From assembly GCF_963259705.1 (NCBI RefSeq), contig NC_081861.1, positions 107,600,102-107,664,101 on the forward strand: a stretch of DNA of 64,000 nucleotides, read 5' to 3'. This DNA comes from Myotis daubentonii (taxonomy: Eukaryota; Chordata; Mammalia; Chiroptera; Vespertilionidae). The translations under genes were made by a program, and so were the position numbers. The notes under the pieces were generated by a model that was not told where the DNA came from, did no database searches, and worked only from the letters and a program-made list of their open reading frames with translations. The first letter of the stretch is position 1; each line of letters starts with the position of its first letter. Below, one piece after another: positions 35,279-47,045 of the stretch.

Positions 35279-37376
35279 CCACTTCATAGATTAAAGTAGT
35301 TCAACAAGCATTTCCTTGTATGTCACCTACCATGTATAAAACATTGTTTGGCCTGTTACATGAAATTCTGAGATTACTTTTTAATTGCTTCTTATTTGAC
35401 TAAGCAAAATTTTCACTTGTTTTGTTTAGCTCATAAGATCAATTTGACTACAATGAGCTATGAGGCAAAATATAATTCACCTTATTTTGATACTTAGCCT
35501 TCAGTCAGCAGTACTCAGCAGCAGTGGAGTAAGCTGATGCAGTACTGATGTTGCTTCATCATTGGGTCAACATAAGTGTGTTAGCATCAATGTCTCAAAT
35601 GTCAGTGTCATAATTATAATGCTGGTACCATTATTTTCATCATTCTGACCTAATAGCTATACTAATTTACTTCAAATCTAGCCAATTGTTAACTTTGTGA
35701 CTTTTCTGTTTCTAATCCATTCTTTTTAAAAGAAAAATCTAATAATCTGATTGAAATACCAAATCTGTGAACTCTGGCTATTCTAGATGATATTTAAAAC
35801 ATCCAGTGAATATATTGTGTCTGTTTTTTAATTTCCTGTCAAATAATTCTAATGGTACTACTGTACTGCACACTCTTAATAGTTTAATCTCAGAGTGAAA
35901 TATCTTAACTAATGGTTCTGAATCATTCCAGCAACTAGATGATTCATACTTTAGTCTCCTGAGACCTAATTTTCCATATTGTCTCAAAGTTGTTTTTTCA
36001 GTGAGGTAAATTGTTTAGTGAGATACTTAAATTGCTATTTAACTATCATCCAATTTAAGAAAGATTGAAAGAACTTTATATTTGTTAATATGCTGAAACA
36101 ATTAGGTTGAAGGAGGTCACTTTTGAATGCATTTCATCTTCAATGTAAACAATGTTAACTCTCTAATTTTCCTCTAAAAATGTAATATGTTCTTTAAAAA
36201 TTAATTCTGACTCAAATTACATTCTGCATTAAACTTTGAATCATGTAGGGCAAATTCAATTTCTACTCCTACTCCTTGATGATATTTTGAAGTTTAGATA
36301 ACTGTGATCCCCAGTGGTAAAAGTGAATTTCTAAACCTAGCTATGGAAATTTTTCTAAAAGAAGTTACTAGTTTGTTTCTTCAACAGTTACATGATTTTC
36401 CACTCACCTGGTCAATAAGTATAATGTGAAAGTGAAATTTTCTCAAGAGGCAGTCCATAAAGAGAAGTAATTTCATGGCAGTTAGGGTCTATGTTGGTTT
36501 GTACAGCTTGAAACCATAGTGAACAGAATAAACCTGTGCATCTCTGAGCACCATGAAAATATCTGAAGCAAAGTTATTAAAACCAAGATATCTCAATAGC
36601 AATAACTTATTCCTTTCCCATCTAATATACTCTTTTCCATTTTATTTGCTTAGAAAATCTCTCTTGTTTTTTTATCCCATGGTTTAAAAGCAGCTATTTT
36701 AGAGAAAGAGACCATACATTTAGATTGTGTTTTTTGGTTCCTTCAGTGGAGTACAGCATGTCTATGTGGAATTACTATGAAAAATCATTTCATGCCTTCC
36801 TTTTCTTCTGCTGTAATTGAGATAGTACCTATCACTCAATAAATGTGTATAACAATATTTCTTGCATCAAAATAAATTAGTTGGAAACAGGTAAAATGAA
36901 AAATTTGATTTAAAGCTTTAATCCTTCCATGGGTTAATTAATCTAGATTTGTAGATAATTTATGTTGCTATTTAAAAACAAGATGGAGGCTAGCCTGTGT
37001 AGGATGATTTCTATCCTGAGATAAATGTCTTAATTAGGTTTTTTTCTCATTCTAATGCACACTTTTAAAAAAGGAGAAGATGAAGTACTTTTCTTTAGGC
37101 TTTATGTTGTTGCTGCAGCATCTTTATTAGTCAGATATTGCTTCTAAGCTGAAATATACCTCTCTTTATGCTTTATTTAAACTCCATTCAATTTTCTAGG
37201 CCATTATAAAATCAGATGACAAATATTTGTATTTCTGCAATAAGTTTTGTCTGAGCTGCTCTGATTATTTTATAGGCAGTACTTATTTAATATGAGGAAA
37301 ATAGTAAAGTATCATCCATGTTAAATAGAATGAAAAGAAAGAAATCAAGAAAAGCTAAGTTCAACAAATATCCTCA
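35279..37376. other. Intron 3 single-copy sequence
   Basis: The longest stretch (2.1 kb) here without a recognisable transposon. No ORF beyond chance. It may hold conserved non-coding elements, but I cannot tell by eye. Confidence 0.5.
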
Positions 37377-38022
37377 TCCTATCTAATAAAAGAGAAAAAT
37401 GGTAATTGGCGTACGACGATACCCTTTTCATTGGCTAATCAGGGCTATATGCAAATTAACTGCCAACTAAGATTGGCAGTTAACTGCCAACAAGATGGCG
37501 GTTAATTTGCATATGTAGGCACAATGCAGGGAGGCGAAAGGGAAAGCAGGAAGAAGCCCCCTGCCACTGACAGTGATCGGAAACCCAGGGAGGAGCTAAG
37601 AGCTGGGGGGCAGGGCAAAGGTGGCCCTGGGGCCGCCTTTGCCCTGCCCCCCAGCCATGATCGGAGAATCAGGCGCCTTTGCCACCCTGGCCAGTGATAG
37701 CAGGAAGTAGGGGTGGAGTCAGCGATGGGAGCTGGGCACGGTCGAAGCTGGCAGTCCCAGGAGCTAGGGGTCCCTTGCCTGGGCCTAAAGCGAAGCCCAC
37801 GATCGCGGGGCCGCTGCAGCTGCGGGTCCCCGCTGCCCGGGCCGGACGCCTCAGCCAGAGGCGTCAGGCCTGGGCAAGGGGCCGATCCTGCGATTGGAGG
37901 GTGATGGGGGTCAACGCCTGAGGGCTCCCAGTATGTGAGAGGGGGCAGGCTGGGCTGAGGGACACTCCCCCCCCCCCACACACACACACCCAGTGCACGA
38001 ATTTCGTGCACCGGGCCCCTAG
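37377..38022 (+). mobile_element. HeliBat, complete
   Basis: 646 bp, bounded by A and T: 5' TCCTATCTAATAAAAGAG, 3' GTGCACGAATTTCGTGCAC...CTAG. Near the 5' end are an internal inverted pair (AACTGCCAACTAAGATTGGCAGTTAACTGCC) and a YY1-type CAAGATGGCGG at 37491. The GC-rich body resembles 1-277. Its 3' end is 139 bp upstream of APOOL exon 4. Confidence 0.95.
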
Positions 38023-38161
38023 TAGTGAATAAATAGGAAAGTTCGATTTAGATTTGGGTGCAATGCTATCAACATTTTAATAAAATAGCAATGTCAACTG
38101 TTTGATCTAATTGTCAACATTTTAAAAAATGCAGATATCCTTTTTTCCCCTTTTTGCTTAG

Positions 38162-38216
38162 GGTGTGTATGTCTTTGTGAAAAATGGGATAATGGATACA
38201 GTTCAATTTGGAAAAG
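38162..38216 (+). CDS. APOOL: APOOL coding exon 4
   Basis: A short 55-nt exon encoding GVYVFVKNGIMDTVQFGK plus the first base of the next codon (ends phase 1). The acceptor is preceded by a strong pyrimidine tract (38139-38157, then TTAG) and the donor is AAAAG|gtaggt. The peptide is essentially the APOOL sequence linking the conserved IGWCK motif to the membrane domain. A complete HeliBat ends at 38022, only 139 bp upstream, and a minus-strand Ves SINE begins 266 bp downstream at 38483, so this small exon is bracketed by two recent insertions. Identification rests on the exact peptide and on phase agreement with exons 3 and 5. Confidence 0.93.
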
Positions 38217-38482
38217 GTAGGTGAGTAAATCACTTGTAATTAGGAATGTTCCATTGTCTTTTTAACTTGCAATGTTAAAATGTGAAAAAAATAAACATAG
38301 TATGTTATCCATTATTACGTTTTAACAACTGTAAAGATACTCTGCATAGCAGTTTATAATAATAATGCCAAAACAATAGTATCTACAATTTATTTGGCTA
38401 TTATTATATGCTAAGTCACTATGATAGGCATTTTACATAATTTATCTAATTTTTTATAGCAACTTTGTGACTTGGTATTTTA

Positions 38483-38716
38483 TTTTATTTTATTATTATT
38501 TTTTAAAATATATTTTATTGCTTTTTTACAGAGAGGAAGGGAGAGGGATAGGGAGTTAGAAACATTGATGAGCGAGAAACATCGATCAGCTGCCTCCTGC
38601 ACACTCCCCACTGGGATGTGCCCGCAACCAAGGTACATGCCCTTGACTGGAATCGAACCCGGGACCCTTGAGTCCACAGGCCGACGCTCTATCCACTGAG
38701 CCAAACCGGTCAGGGC
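38483..38716 (-). mobile_element. Ves SINE (young)
   Basis: Full-length antisense copy with a perfect 16-bp duplication GTGACTTGGTATTTTA (38467-38482 and 38717-38732). The box-B-like sequence GGAATCGAACCCGGGACCC is intact. Confidence 0.95.
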
Positions 38717-38732
38717 GTGACTTGGTATTTTA

Positions 38733-39396
38733 AATATTCTCCTTTTGCAGATGAGGAAACTGGGGTTTAGAAAGATTAAGTAGGTTACCAAGACCACATA
38801 ATTAGTAAGTGGCAGCATCTGAATTCAAATTGTCAAACTGTCTTTATATTATATACTCATAAAGCATAAATTAGAAACATGTCTCCATTGTTATTAGTTA
38901 CTTTTAATAAGTGCTACTTGCAGTTAAAATACATAGTATTTTGCTATTGATTATTAGGAAACACTATACCAGTCAGTCACACCCTAGAATATTTGAGCTA
39001 ATGTGTTTGAGTCTTTAGTTTGATAATGGTGTTTGGCATCAGATATAAGTTCTTAATTTTTTTTTACCTAAGCCAGATGTCAAAATAAATGTATAGAGGA
39101 CACAAAGATCAGGGTAAAATTTTAAAAGTCTCTACAATATTGATATTGATGACCAGTATATATATTATCATTATTTTATATATGTTGTGGGAATTAATTC
39201 CAAATTATATTCTCATCAATCTTGAGGAATATCGTTAAACAACTGATTGCCATTAAATAATTAACAATGATAGAAGAGTGTGGCTTTGGACTCCATAGAA
39301 CCAATACAATTAAAATGTATAAAAAGCCAAGAAATCTAGTCTTCTGCACACTTTCCATCTACTTTTTATCTAGGCTCACTTCTTATCCTGATCATT
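38733..39396. other. Intron 4 sequence, no recognisable feature
   Basis: AT-rich; no ORF or clear repeat. Confidence 0.45.
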
Positions 39397-39592
39397 TTTT
39401 TTATCCTCACCTGAGGATATTTTTTCCATTGATTTCCAGAGAGAATGGAAGGGAGGGAGGGGGGCAGAGAGAGAGAGAAAAGCATTGATGTGAGACACAC
39501 ATCAATTGGTTGCCTCCTTTAACCAGAAATTGAACCCTTGACCCTTTAATCCAAGGGCCAAAGCTCTAACCACTGAGATAATCGACCAGGGC
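39397..39592 (-). mobile_element. Ves SINE, GAGGATTAA-tail subfamily
   Basis: Antisense tail CTCACCTGAGGATATTTTTTCC at the left, tRNA-like segment at the right (AATTGAACCCTTGACCC...CTAACCACTGAGATAATCGACCAGGGCC). A short TGATCAT repeat flanks it. Confidence 0.85.
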
Positions 39593-40100
39593 CTGATCAT
39601 CTTGATTTTAACCAAGATCAACATCGGCACTGAGGTTACTGGGAGTAGTGGCATGCAGGATTTAATGCTTACATGTATCCCTAAACTATTATTTAAAGTT
39701 CTCTAATAAAGTATTTCAGTGCTTACTGGATCCTACCAATGTTTGAGTAGATAAGGTCAGAATAATTTCTATTATATGTAGAGAGTACTTACACAATCAA
39801 GAATTTACTTTATAATAATCCACATTAAGGTACTGACTATAGCATCATATTTCATTGAAGAGTAATAACCTGTATTGTTAAGAAAACAAATATGAAATCA
39901 GCTTTGGAAGGCAGATTTAATTTTGTAACAAGTAACTATTATAACTAGCTTTTAAGTCACTGCTTAAATCATTATTTTGTATAGTTCTTTTGAAGAGTGC
40001 TTAAATCATTTGCTATTATCTCTAACTGTTCTGCATTATATCTATGTAGAATGCCCAGTTATATAAGTCATTTATATTAATTTTTCACTGATTTCTTGAG
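39593..40100. other. Intron 4 sequence before exon 5
   Basis: Single-copy AT-rich intron; no gene or repeat recognised. Confidence 0.45.
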
Positions 40101-40199
40101 ATGCATATGTTTATCTGAAGGATCCACCACGAGATTTTCTTCCGAAAATTGGAGTGATTACAGTTTCAGGATTAGCAGGCTTGGTTTCAGCAAGAAAAG
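40101..40199 (+). CDS. APOOL: APOOL coding exon 5 (first membrane helix)
   Basis: A 99-nt exon, phase 1 at both ends, encoding (D)AYVYLKDPPRDFLPK followed by IGVITVSGLAGLVSARK. The second half is a hydrophobic, glycine-rich helix with GxxG-type spacing, typical of the APOO/MIC26-MIC27 membrane hairpin. The donor is AAAAG|gtaggg. The acceptor reads TTTCTTGAG, with G rather than C or T just before AG, which is unusual and probably weak. Because both junctions are phase 1, skipping this exon would keep the frame and delete 33 residues including the first membrane helix. Codon phase and peptide identity with the family leave little doubt about the exon itself. Confidence 0.93.
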
Positions 40200-40394
40200 G
40201 TAGGGTTTAAAAATATATATATATATATTCTCTTTTTCAATTACAGTATATTAATTTCTGAATTTTATTGTCACAGGAAAACCTCATATATTTTATTGAA
40301 TATTATTAGGATAGGCTACCTTAAAACATTCATATTCTACAGTACAGCATGATTACTTTTATTAAAACCTTTTTGGGTTTTTAAGAATATACAT

Positions 40395-41430
40395 ATTTCC
40401 AGAGATGTTCAACATCATTAGTTATTAGAAATGCAAATGAAAACCACAATGAGATACCACTACACACCTATTAGAATGTCTAAAATTAAAAAGGCTCTTC
40501 CTCCATGGAGCACGCCCCTGCCTTCTGCCTTTCCCTTTCTCCTCTCCCTGCCCCCACACTCCTCTGGCCCTCCATCCCCCACACAAAATATATAATTAAA
40601 TTAAATTAAAAAGACTAACCATACCAAGTAGATTTGAGAATGTAGAGCCACTGAAACTCTCAGACACTACTGGTGGGAATATAAAATGGTACAGTCATTT
40701 TGAAAATAGTTTGTCATAAAGTTAAAGATATGCTCACCAAGAGACCCAGTAATCCCACTCTTGGGGATTTACCCTGGAGAAATGAAAAACATAAACACAA
40801 ATGTTAATAACAATTCTATTCATAATCACCAAAATTTGGAAACAGTCTAAATGTCTTTCAGCAATTAACTAAACTGTGGAACATCAAACAAAGGAATACT
40901 ACTTGGGCAACAAAGGATGAACTATTGATACATGCAACCATCTTGATGAATCTGAGTTAAAGAAGCCATTCCCAAAAAGTTTAATACAGTGGGGCCTTGA
41001 TTTACGAGTGTCCCGACTAACGAGTTTTTTGAGATACCAGCTGTCTCTCAGCGGATTTTTTGCATTGAGTTGATAGAGTAATTTGAGTTAACGAGCTCCT
41101 TAACAAGCCCATTAACGAGCTCGGTCTCGGAACGAATTAAACTCATAAGTCAAGGCCCCACTGTATTGTATAATTTCATTTATATGACTTTCTCAAAAAG
41201 ACAAAACTATTGTGCTAAAGAGCATGTCTGTGGTTTCCAGGGGTTAGGAATAGGGAGAAGGTGTCAATACAAAGGGATAGCATGAGATGTTTTTAGGAGC
41301 AATAGAGTTGTTCCATATTGTGATTATGATGGTGGTTACATAATTCCATATATTAAAATGGATAGAACTGTACACCAAAAAAGGTGAATTTCTAGTAAGA
41401 TCATTTACAAATAATATTTTTAAAAATACA
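40395..41430 (+). mobile_element. Old LINE-1 3' end, sense
   Basis: Text such as ATGTTCAACATCATTAGTTATTAG, AAAACCACAATGAGATACCAC and GACCCAGTAATCCCACTC is ORF2 C-terminus of an old L1. A pyrimidine-rich insertion (40497-40600) and a Tigger-like MITE (40987-41163) interrupt it. Confidence 0.8.
40987..41163. mobile_element. Tigger/pogo-like MITE, copy 2
   Basis: CAGTGGGGCCTTGATTTACG and AAGTCAAGGCCCCACTG termini flanked by TA. 177 bp; compared with copy 1 an internal part is missing and the right arm differs. Confidence 0.85.
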
Positions 41431-41763
41431 GCTATTCCTATTTATATTGTAATGTATCGTTGTTTCCCATCTTGTAGATAACTATTTTTAAAAGGTCTTA
41501 AGAATCTCTAGCTATCAAAAAGAAAAAGATCTTGAGAGTTTTACAGTAGTGTAAAACTAACCACTCAAACTACTTTTCCTTGCTTAGTCATGACAACCAA
41601 TTTTCTGGAGGCTATATTAAGGATTTGAGACAGAGATACTGACGTACGTACGTAGGAGAGAAAAATGTATTCCCTCCTGGTCCTGAGATTCCTGGAACTG
41701 ACATCAGCCATCTCAAAATGGAGTTTGGAAAGTAGGCAACTGACTCACCACTTTCCTTTAGCA

Positions 41764-41986
41764 CAGTGGTTCTCAACCTTGGCTGCACATTAGAATCACC
41801 TAGGAATCTTTTTTAAAATACTGATTCTGGGCCTGATCCTCCGGAAATTCTGTTTCTTTGTTATGGGGTGAGGCCACAACATTAGTAACAAAGAAACAGA
41901 ATTTCCAGAGGATGAGGCACAGAAATCAGGATTTTAAAAAAGATCCCCAGGTGATTCTAATGTGCAGCCAAGGTTGAGAACCACTG
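41764..41986. mobile_element. Palindromic hAT MITE (MER5A-like), near-perfect foldback
   Basis: Starts CAGTGGTTCTCAACCTTGG and ends CCAAGGTTGAGAACCACTG with a perfect 8-bp duplication CTTTAGCA (41756-41763 and 41987-41994). Almost the whole 223 bp is a foldback: two arms of about 100 bp, including GTGCACATTAGAATCACC-type text and its complement, around a ~20-bp centre. Same family as 12907-13086. Confidence 0.93.
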
Positions 41987-42083
41987 CTTTAGCACATGAG
42001 ACTTGATATATTTTCTTTCTTTCCCCCCTCCTTGCACTCTGTATCTCTACCAAATTTGTCCTTCCTTCCCACTGTTCTACTTG

Positions 42084-42620
42084 TGTAGAGAGTCCCTAAG
42101 ACCATCCCCAGGTTTTCCCATTAGCTAGGAAGACTGAGAGGACTCAGCCTGCAGTCATATTCATGGCTAGGATTTATTACAGTGAAAGAATGCAAAATAA
42201 ATCAGCAAAGGGAAAAGGCACATGAGGCACGGCTTAGAGGAAACCAGGCATAAGCTTCCAAGAGTCCTCTCATAGTGGAGCCATATAAGGTGCACTTAAA
42301 TCCTCCACTAATGACTTGTGACATTATGTCAGATATCAATCAGGAAAGCTCTTTAGAGACTGAGTGACCAAGGTTATTATTGGGGCTGGTCATGTACGTA
42401 TTGTCTGTCTAAACATCTACGCAAATTCTAGACTCCCAGAAGGAAAGTAGTTGTTCATCATAAACCACATTACTTATACAAACAATTTGGGTACAGTGTA
42501 CCATCTAATCAATCAGGGAATGTTTACTGTCATTGTAAGGAACTGCTTACCAAGCAAGTGCCCAGATGCCAGCCAAGAGCCAGCCTGGCAAGCAGGCCTT
42601 TCTAACAATGGCAGTCTTAG
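42084..42620. repeat. Probable old endogenous-retrovirus-type LTR
   Basis: The phrases GAGTCCCTAAGACCATCCCCAGG, CCCATTAGCTAGGAAGACTGAGAGGACTCAGC and ATGGCTAGGATTTATTACAGTGAAAG are characteristic of an old ERVL-type solo LTR. No coding region accompanies it. Family name and right boundary uncertain. Confidence 0.45.
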
Positions 42621-43939
42621 ACATACTCTGTTGACTTTTTTTTCATCTTTAAATCACTTTCTTCATAAGCATGTGGTGAATTTTGTATTTTCCCATTTTC
42701 CATTTCTGGTTATAGTAACCCTCTCAGCAGACATTACTGCTTCCTCTCCATAGTCAAGCCCTTACTAAGCATCAGTAGTCATTTTGGTCACCTTTCATTC
42801 ATCCTCTGTCCACAGCTGAGTTGTCAGTCGTTGTCCCCAAACTAAATTACATGGGGTTGGAAGTCACAGCTCTGAACCAGTCTGGAATCTGTTATCAGAT
42901 AACTTTATGTTTGGTTTTCCCAGTCCTTAAACTTCCTTTCCCTTTCCCTAAACTGTAAAGTTGCCTGCAAACACTGCCAGATACTTTTCACCTTGGTCTT
43001 TCCTGATATATCAGATAGGCTGTTTCATTTTAAATTAAGGGATGTAAGAGTTATTCCAGAGAATAAAAGTACTTACCCCCAATTACAAATCCCATCATCT
43101 AACTACCCAGATCATATTTAAAGATTCTAAGGTACCCAGACAAGCATTTAAAGATACATATTGTTTTGCAACAATGGTCTGTTGGAATTAAGCTATGGCT
43201 TAGAGTGATGGGTTTCAAACTGTTCTACAGAACCCCAGGTTCGATGGAAGTTTAGGGGTGGTATGAGGAATAGGGTAGGAAAAGCTATGCAGGTGGGGCT
43301 CAACACTGGGCTTCCCTCCTGTGGGCTAATCAGAGTGGTTTCAAGTTTATAGGTTTTATATATGAAGTTGCCAGTGACAGTCTGTCTCTAAGATTTGTTT
43401 TAAAAAGGATTTTGCTGTACAAAATGGTTTGAAAATGACCTTTAGGTGCTTAGATAAGACACTTTTAGAAATGAATTGATTATCTCAAGTTACTTGCAAT
43501 TATTAAACTGTTACTTCACTATCCTAAGTTAATGACAAGAAGGAGTTACGTATTTTTTAAAGTCCTTAGCTGATTAGTTAATTGGATCTTTCACCTTCTT
43601 AAACACTTAATCATAAAAGGATATATAAAGAAAGTCCATTTCAGTTTAACATGGCTTAGGACATGAAAAAAATACCTAGTTTAAAAAAGAATAAATCATC
43701 AATCCCCTTTGTATAGGTAATTATCATGTTAGATTGAGAATACCTTATTAAATTGGATGTGAAAACTAAAGTATATTAATTGAACTGTGATCCTTAAGAA
43801 CATCTTGATTGGTATTATTACCTAATGTGTAATTTAACATAGGGTGATGGCTTAATGGGAACAAAGAGAATACTGAGATTATAAAAGCATCAGGTTTCTG
43901 GTAGCATCCATTAGGAGTTTAATTGTTTGAATTTCTTAG
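42621..43939. other. Intron 5 sequence before exon 6
   Basis: Single-copy intron with chance ORFs only; no family match. Confidence 0.45.
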
Positions 43940-44031
43940 GTTCTAGATTTAAGAAAATTGCTTATCCATTGGGATTGGCCACTTTAGGAGCAACTGTTTG
44001 TTACCCAGTTCAATCCGTAATAATTGCAAAG
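43940..44031 (+). CDS. APOOL: APOOL coding exon 6 (second membrane helix)
   Basis: A 92-nt exon starting in phase 1 and ending in phase 0. It encodes (G)SRFKKIAYPLGLATLGATVC and then YPVQSVIIAK. This is the basic loop and second glycine-rich membrane helix of the APOOL hairpin. The acceptor is AATTTCTTAG and the donor AAG|gtaagt. Exons 2-6 together give 471 nt, exactly 157 codons with no stop. The family continues with a further ~100 residues (a polar C-terminal tail); no matching exon was seen in the remaining 20 kb, so exon 7 is either beyond 64000 or hidden from visual reading. Confidence 0.94.
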
Positions 44032-44311
44032 GTAAGTTGATTTTAAGTGAAAGCTGCATTTCAGTATTTGTTTAAACTCTTGGTATGATAATATGTAAAT
44101 GTCATACAGTATCTAAAACATTTAATTTTCAGCAAAATATATTTAGTATCATCTCTTATATTAGCAAAATCACATTAGCATCTCAGCATGGCAATGCCAT
44201 TCCTAACTATATGATCATCACAAATAAATAGGATGAATTCAATATAATTCATCATTATAAGGCTGTGTGATGATTAAGTTCAGAGACACTGAATTAGAAT
44301 TTATGGGGATA

Positions 44312-44526
44312 GCCCAACCAGTTATAGCTCAGTGATGAGCATTGACCTGTGAACCAGGAGGTCACAGTTTGATTCCTGGTCAGGGCACATGCCAGGGTGG
44401 CAGGCTCAATCCCCAGTAGGGGGCTTGTAGGAGGCAGCCAATCAATGATTCTCTCTCATCACTGAAGTTTCTATCTCTTTCTCCCTCTCCCTTCCTCTCT
44501 GAAGTCAATAAAAATATTTTTTAAAA
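44312..44526 (+). mobile_element. Ves SINE
   Basis: Starts GCCCAACCAGTTATAGCTCAG; box-B-like GTTTGATTCCTGG; A-tail. Perfect 16-bp duplication AGAATTTATGGGGATA (44296-44311 and 44527-44542). Confidence 0.93.
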
Positions 44527-44542
44527 AGAATTTATGGGGATA

Positions 44543-46014
44543 AATACCATTCTATTGTAGAGTTATGTAAAATTCAAATAACAGAAAATTACACCTGCTG
44601 GCAGCTGTCATTTGGACAGATTAACATAATGTAAGAAACAGCCATTTGTTAGGTACCCAGACAAGATAACAGAGGCTTCTGAAAGTGGAAAAAAAAATAC
44701 AGACACATATACAAACTCAATTTTGAAACCATCTGGAACTAAGTAACATTTCCCATGAAAATCCATATTATGGTTGTTTTGTCATTTTCATGTTAGTTTA
44801 TCTGCAAATCCAAATATTTTCCTAGTAATTTTAAGAACGTGTGTCAGTATTTTATTTTGTTTTTAACACAGATTCTGAGTGAGGAGAGCTTTATAATATG
44901 CAGTCTTTTCTTCCTTTCCTTCTTCCCTTAATTACCAATATTTAAAATATCCCCTCACACTTGAAGCACTATATAGTGCTACCAAAAGGACTTTCTGTAC
45001 TTATCATTATGGAAACTCTTCAATTATTTTATGTAAATAAAACTGTGTATTCAGTACTTTACAATGTCAAGGATATAGCACCCTCCGTAGCTTGTAATAT
45101 AATTAAATTATAAAGCATATAGCTAACAAACAGAACATTATTCATTAAAACTTGTTATACTTGAGATAATTGATGAACAAAATGATATATTTATTTTTTA
45201 AAAATATTTCCTAAAATTGATGAAGGAATTAACCACTTAAATTCATGTAATATTAGTACAGAAAGCAACCTTTGAGCTCATTACATTCAACTTTCTCAGT
45301 CAACAGTAAACTGTAGTCCAGAAAAATTTCACGATATCTATTTAATTTGTATAGGGCTCTATTCAGCTTCAGGTGTTGTATTTTCATGTCCATTTCTCTT
45401 CCCAGTGCATGATACTGCCACTGATTCTTTTTGTTTGTTTACAGTAATCATATCGTGGGTTTATCAAATAAAATTGATTCGTACTCATCCTTAAATAACT
45501 TTAACATTACAAAAAAATGTGTAGGAGAAAACAAACTAACCCCATGAAATTATTCCATTCAGAAAAACTATCAGTGTTAAAATTTGATAGAATGTTATTC
45601 TAGTCATATATTCATGCCTGCGTAGAGATAGAAAAATAGGTGGGTGAATAGGCAGATATGATGTTATAAGAACAAGATCATAGTATACATAGTATGCATT
45701 TTATTTTGAATTAAATAAAGTATTAAATTCAATTTACTTTGACAGATGGAAATAAAAAGAAAAGAATTGCTTATCTTTAAATAAAAATGTATATGTTAAA
45801 AGTTATTAATATGAATTCCTAAAAGTTCTTTTGAGATTAAATACTTAAATTTCTAGAGTTTGGATCCTTGCTTTCTTTTAACTCTCATATAACAATGTCA
45901 TATGTAACATTTGGCGAATTCTAATATATATATATTACATATATATATTAGATATTAGATGTGAATATATATTTGTATACATTAGATATAAATGTATATA
46001 TCTATAACATGGGT
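44543..46014. other. Intron 6 sequence
   Basis: AT-rich single-copy sequence with an alternating TA tract near 45925-45960. No exon resembling the APOOL C-terminus was found. Confidence 0.45.
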
Positions 46015-47045
46015 TCTTTTTTAAGTGTCTTTATTGATTAAGGTATTACATATGTGTCATTATCCCCCCATTGCCCCTCACCCCCCACTCATGCTCTCAC
46101 CCCCGTGGTGTCTGTGTCCATTGGTTAGGCTTATATGCATGCATACAAGTCCTTTGGTTGATCTCTCCCTCTTTCCTCCGCCCTCCCCTACCTTCCCTCT
46201 GAGGTTTGATGGTCTGATCGATGCTTCTCTGTCTCTGTATCTGTTTTTGTTCATCAGTTTATGTTGTTCATTATATTCCATAAATGAGTGAGATCATGTA
46301 ATATTTATCTTTCTCCGGGTTATTTCGATTAGCATAATGCTCTCCAGTTCCATCCATGCTGTTGCAAATGGTAAGAATTCCTTCATTTTTAAAGCAGCGT
46401 AGTATTCCATTGTGTAGATGTACCACAGTTTTCTAAGCCACTCATCTGCTGATGGGCACTTAGGCAGTTTCCAAATCTTAGCTATGGTAAATTGTGCTGC
46501 TATTAACATAGTAGTGCATATATACTTTCTGATTAGTGTTTCTAGTTTCTTGGGATATATTCCTATAAGTGGGATCACTGGGTCAATTGGGAGTTCCATT
46601 TTTAGTTTTTTGAGGAAACTCCATACTGTTCTCCACAGTGGCTGCACCTGTCTGTATTCCCACCAGCAGTGCACAAGGGTTCCTTTTTCTCCACATCCTC
46701 ACCAGCACTTGTCATTTGTTGATGATAGCCATTCTGACCGGTGTGACATGGTACCCCATTTTCATTTTGATTTCCATCTGTCAGATGATTAGTGACTTTG
46801 AGCATGTTTTCATATGTCCCTTGGCTTTCTTTATGTCCTCTTTCAAAAAGTATCTATTTAAGTTCATGCCCATTTTTTGATTGGGTTGTTTATCTTCCTT
46901 TTGATAAGTTGTAGGAGATCCCTGTAAATGTTGGAGATTAAACCCTTATTGGAGATAACATTGGCAAATGTGTTCTCCCATGCAGTGGGCTTTCTTGTTG
47001 TTTTATTGATGGTTTCTTTCACTGTACAGAAGCTTTTTACTTTGT
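46015..47045 (-). mobile_element. LINE-1 3' end, antisense
   Basis: T-rich tail at 46015, 3' UTR, then ORF2 C-terminus on the minus strand (126-codon frame at 46294-46674 containing [17 protein letters not shown] text and [19 protein letters not shown]). It stops at GAAGCTTTTTACTTTG, where a younger L1 3' tail begins. Confidence 0.88.

Noticed and set aside
42451..42753. 100-codon plus-strand frame
   Set aside because: Spans a probable old LTR and adjacent intron; no recognisable domain.
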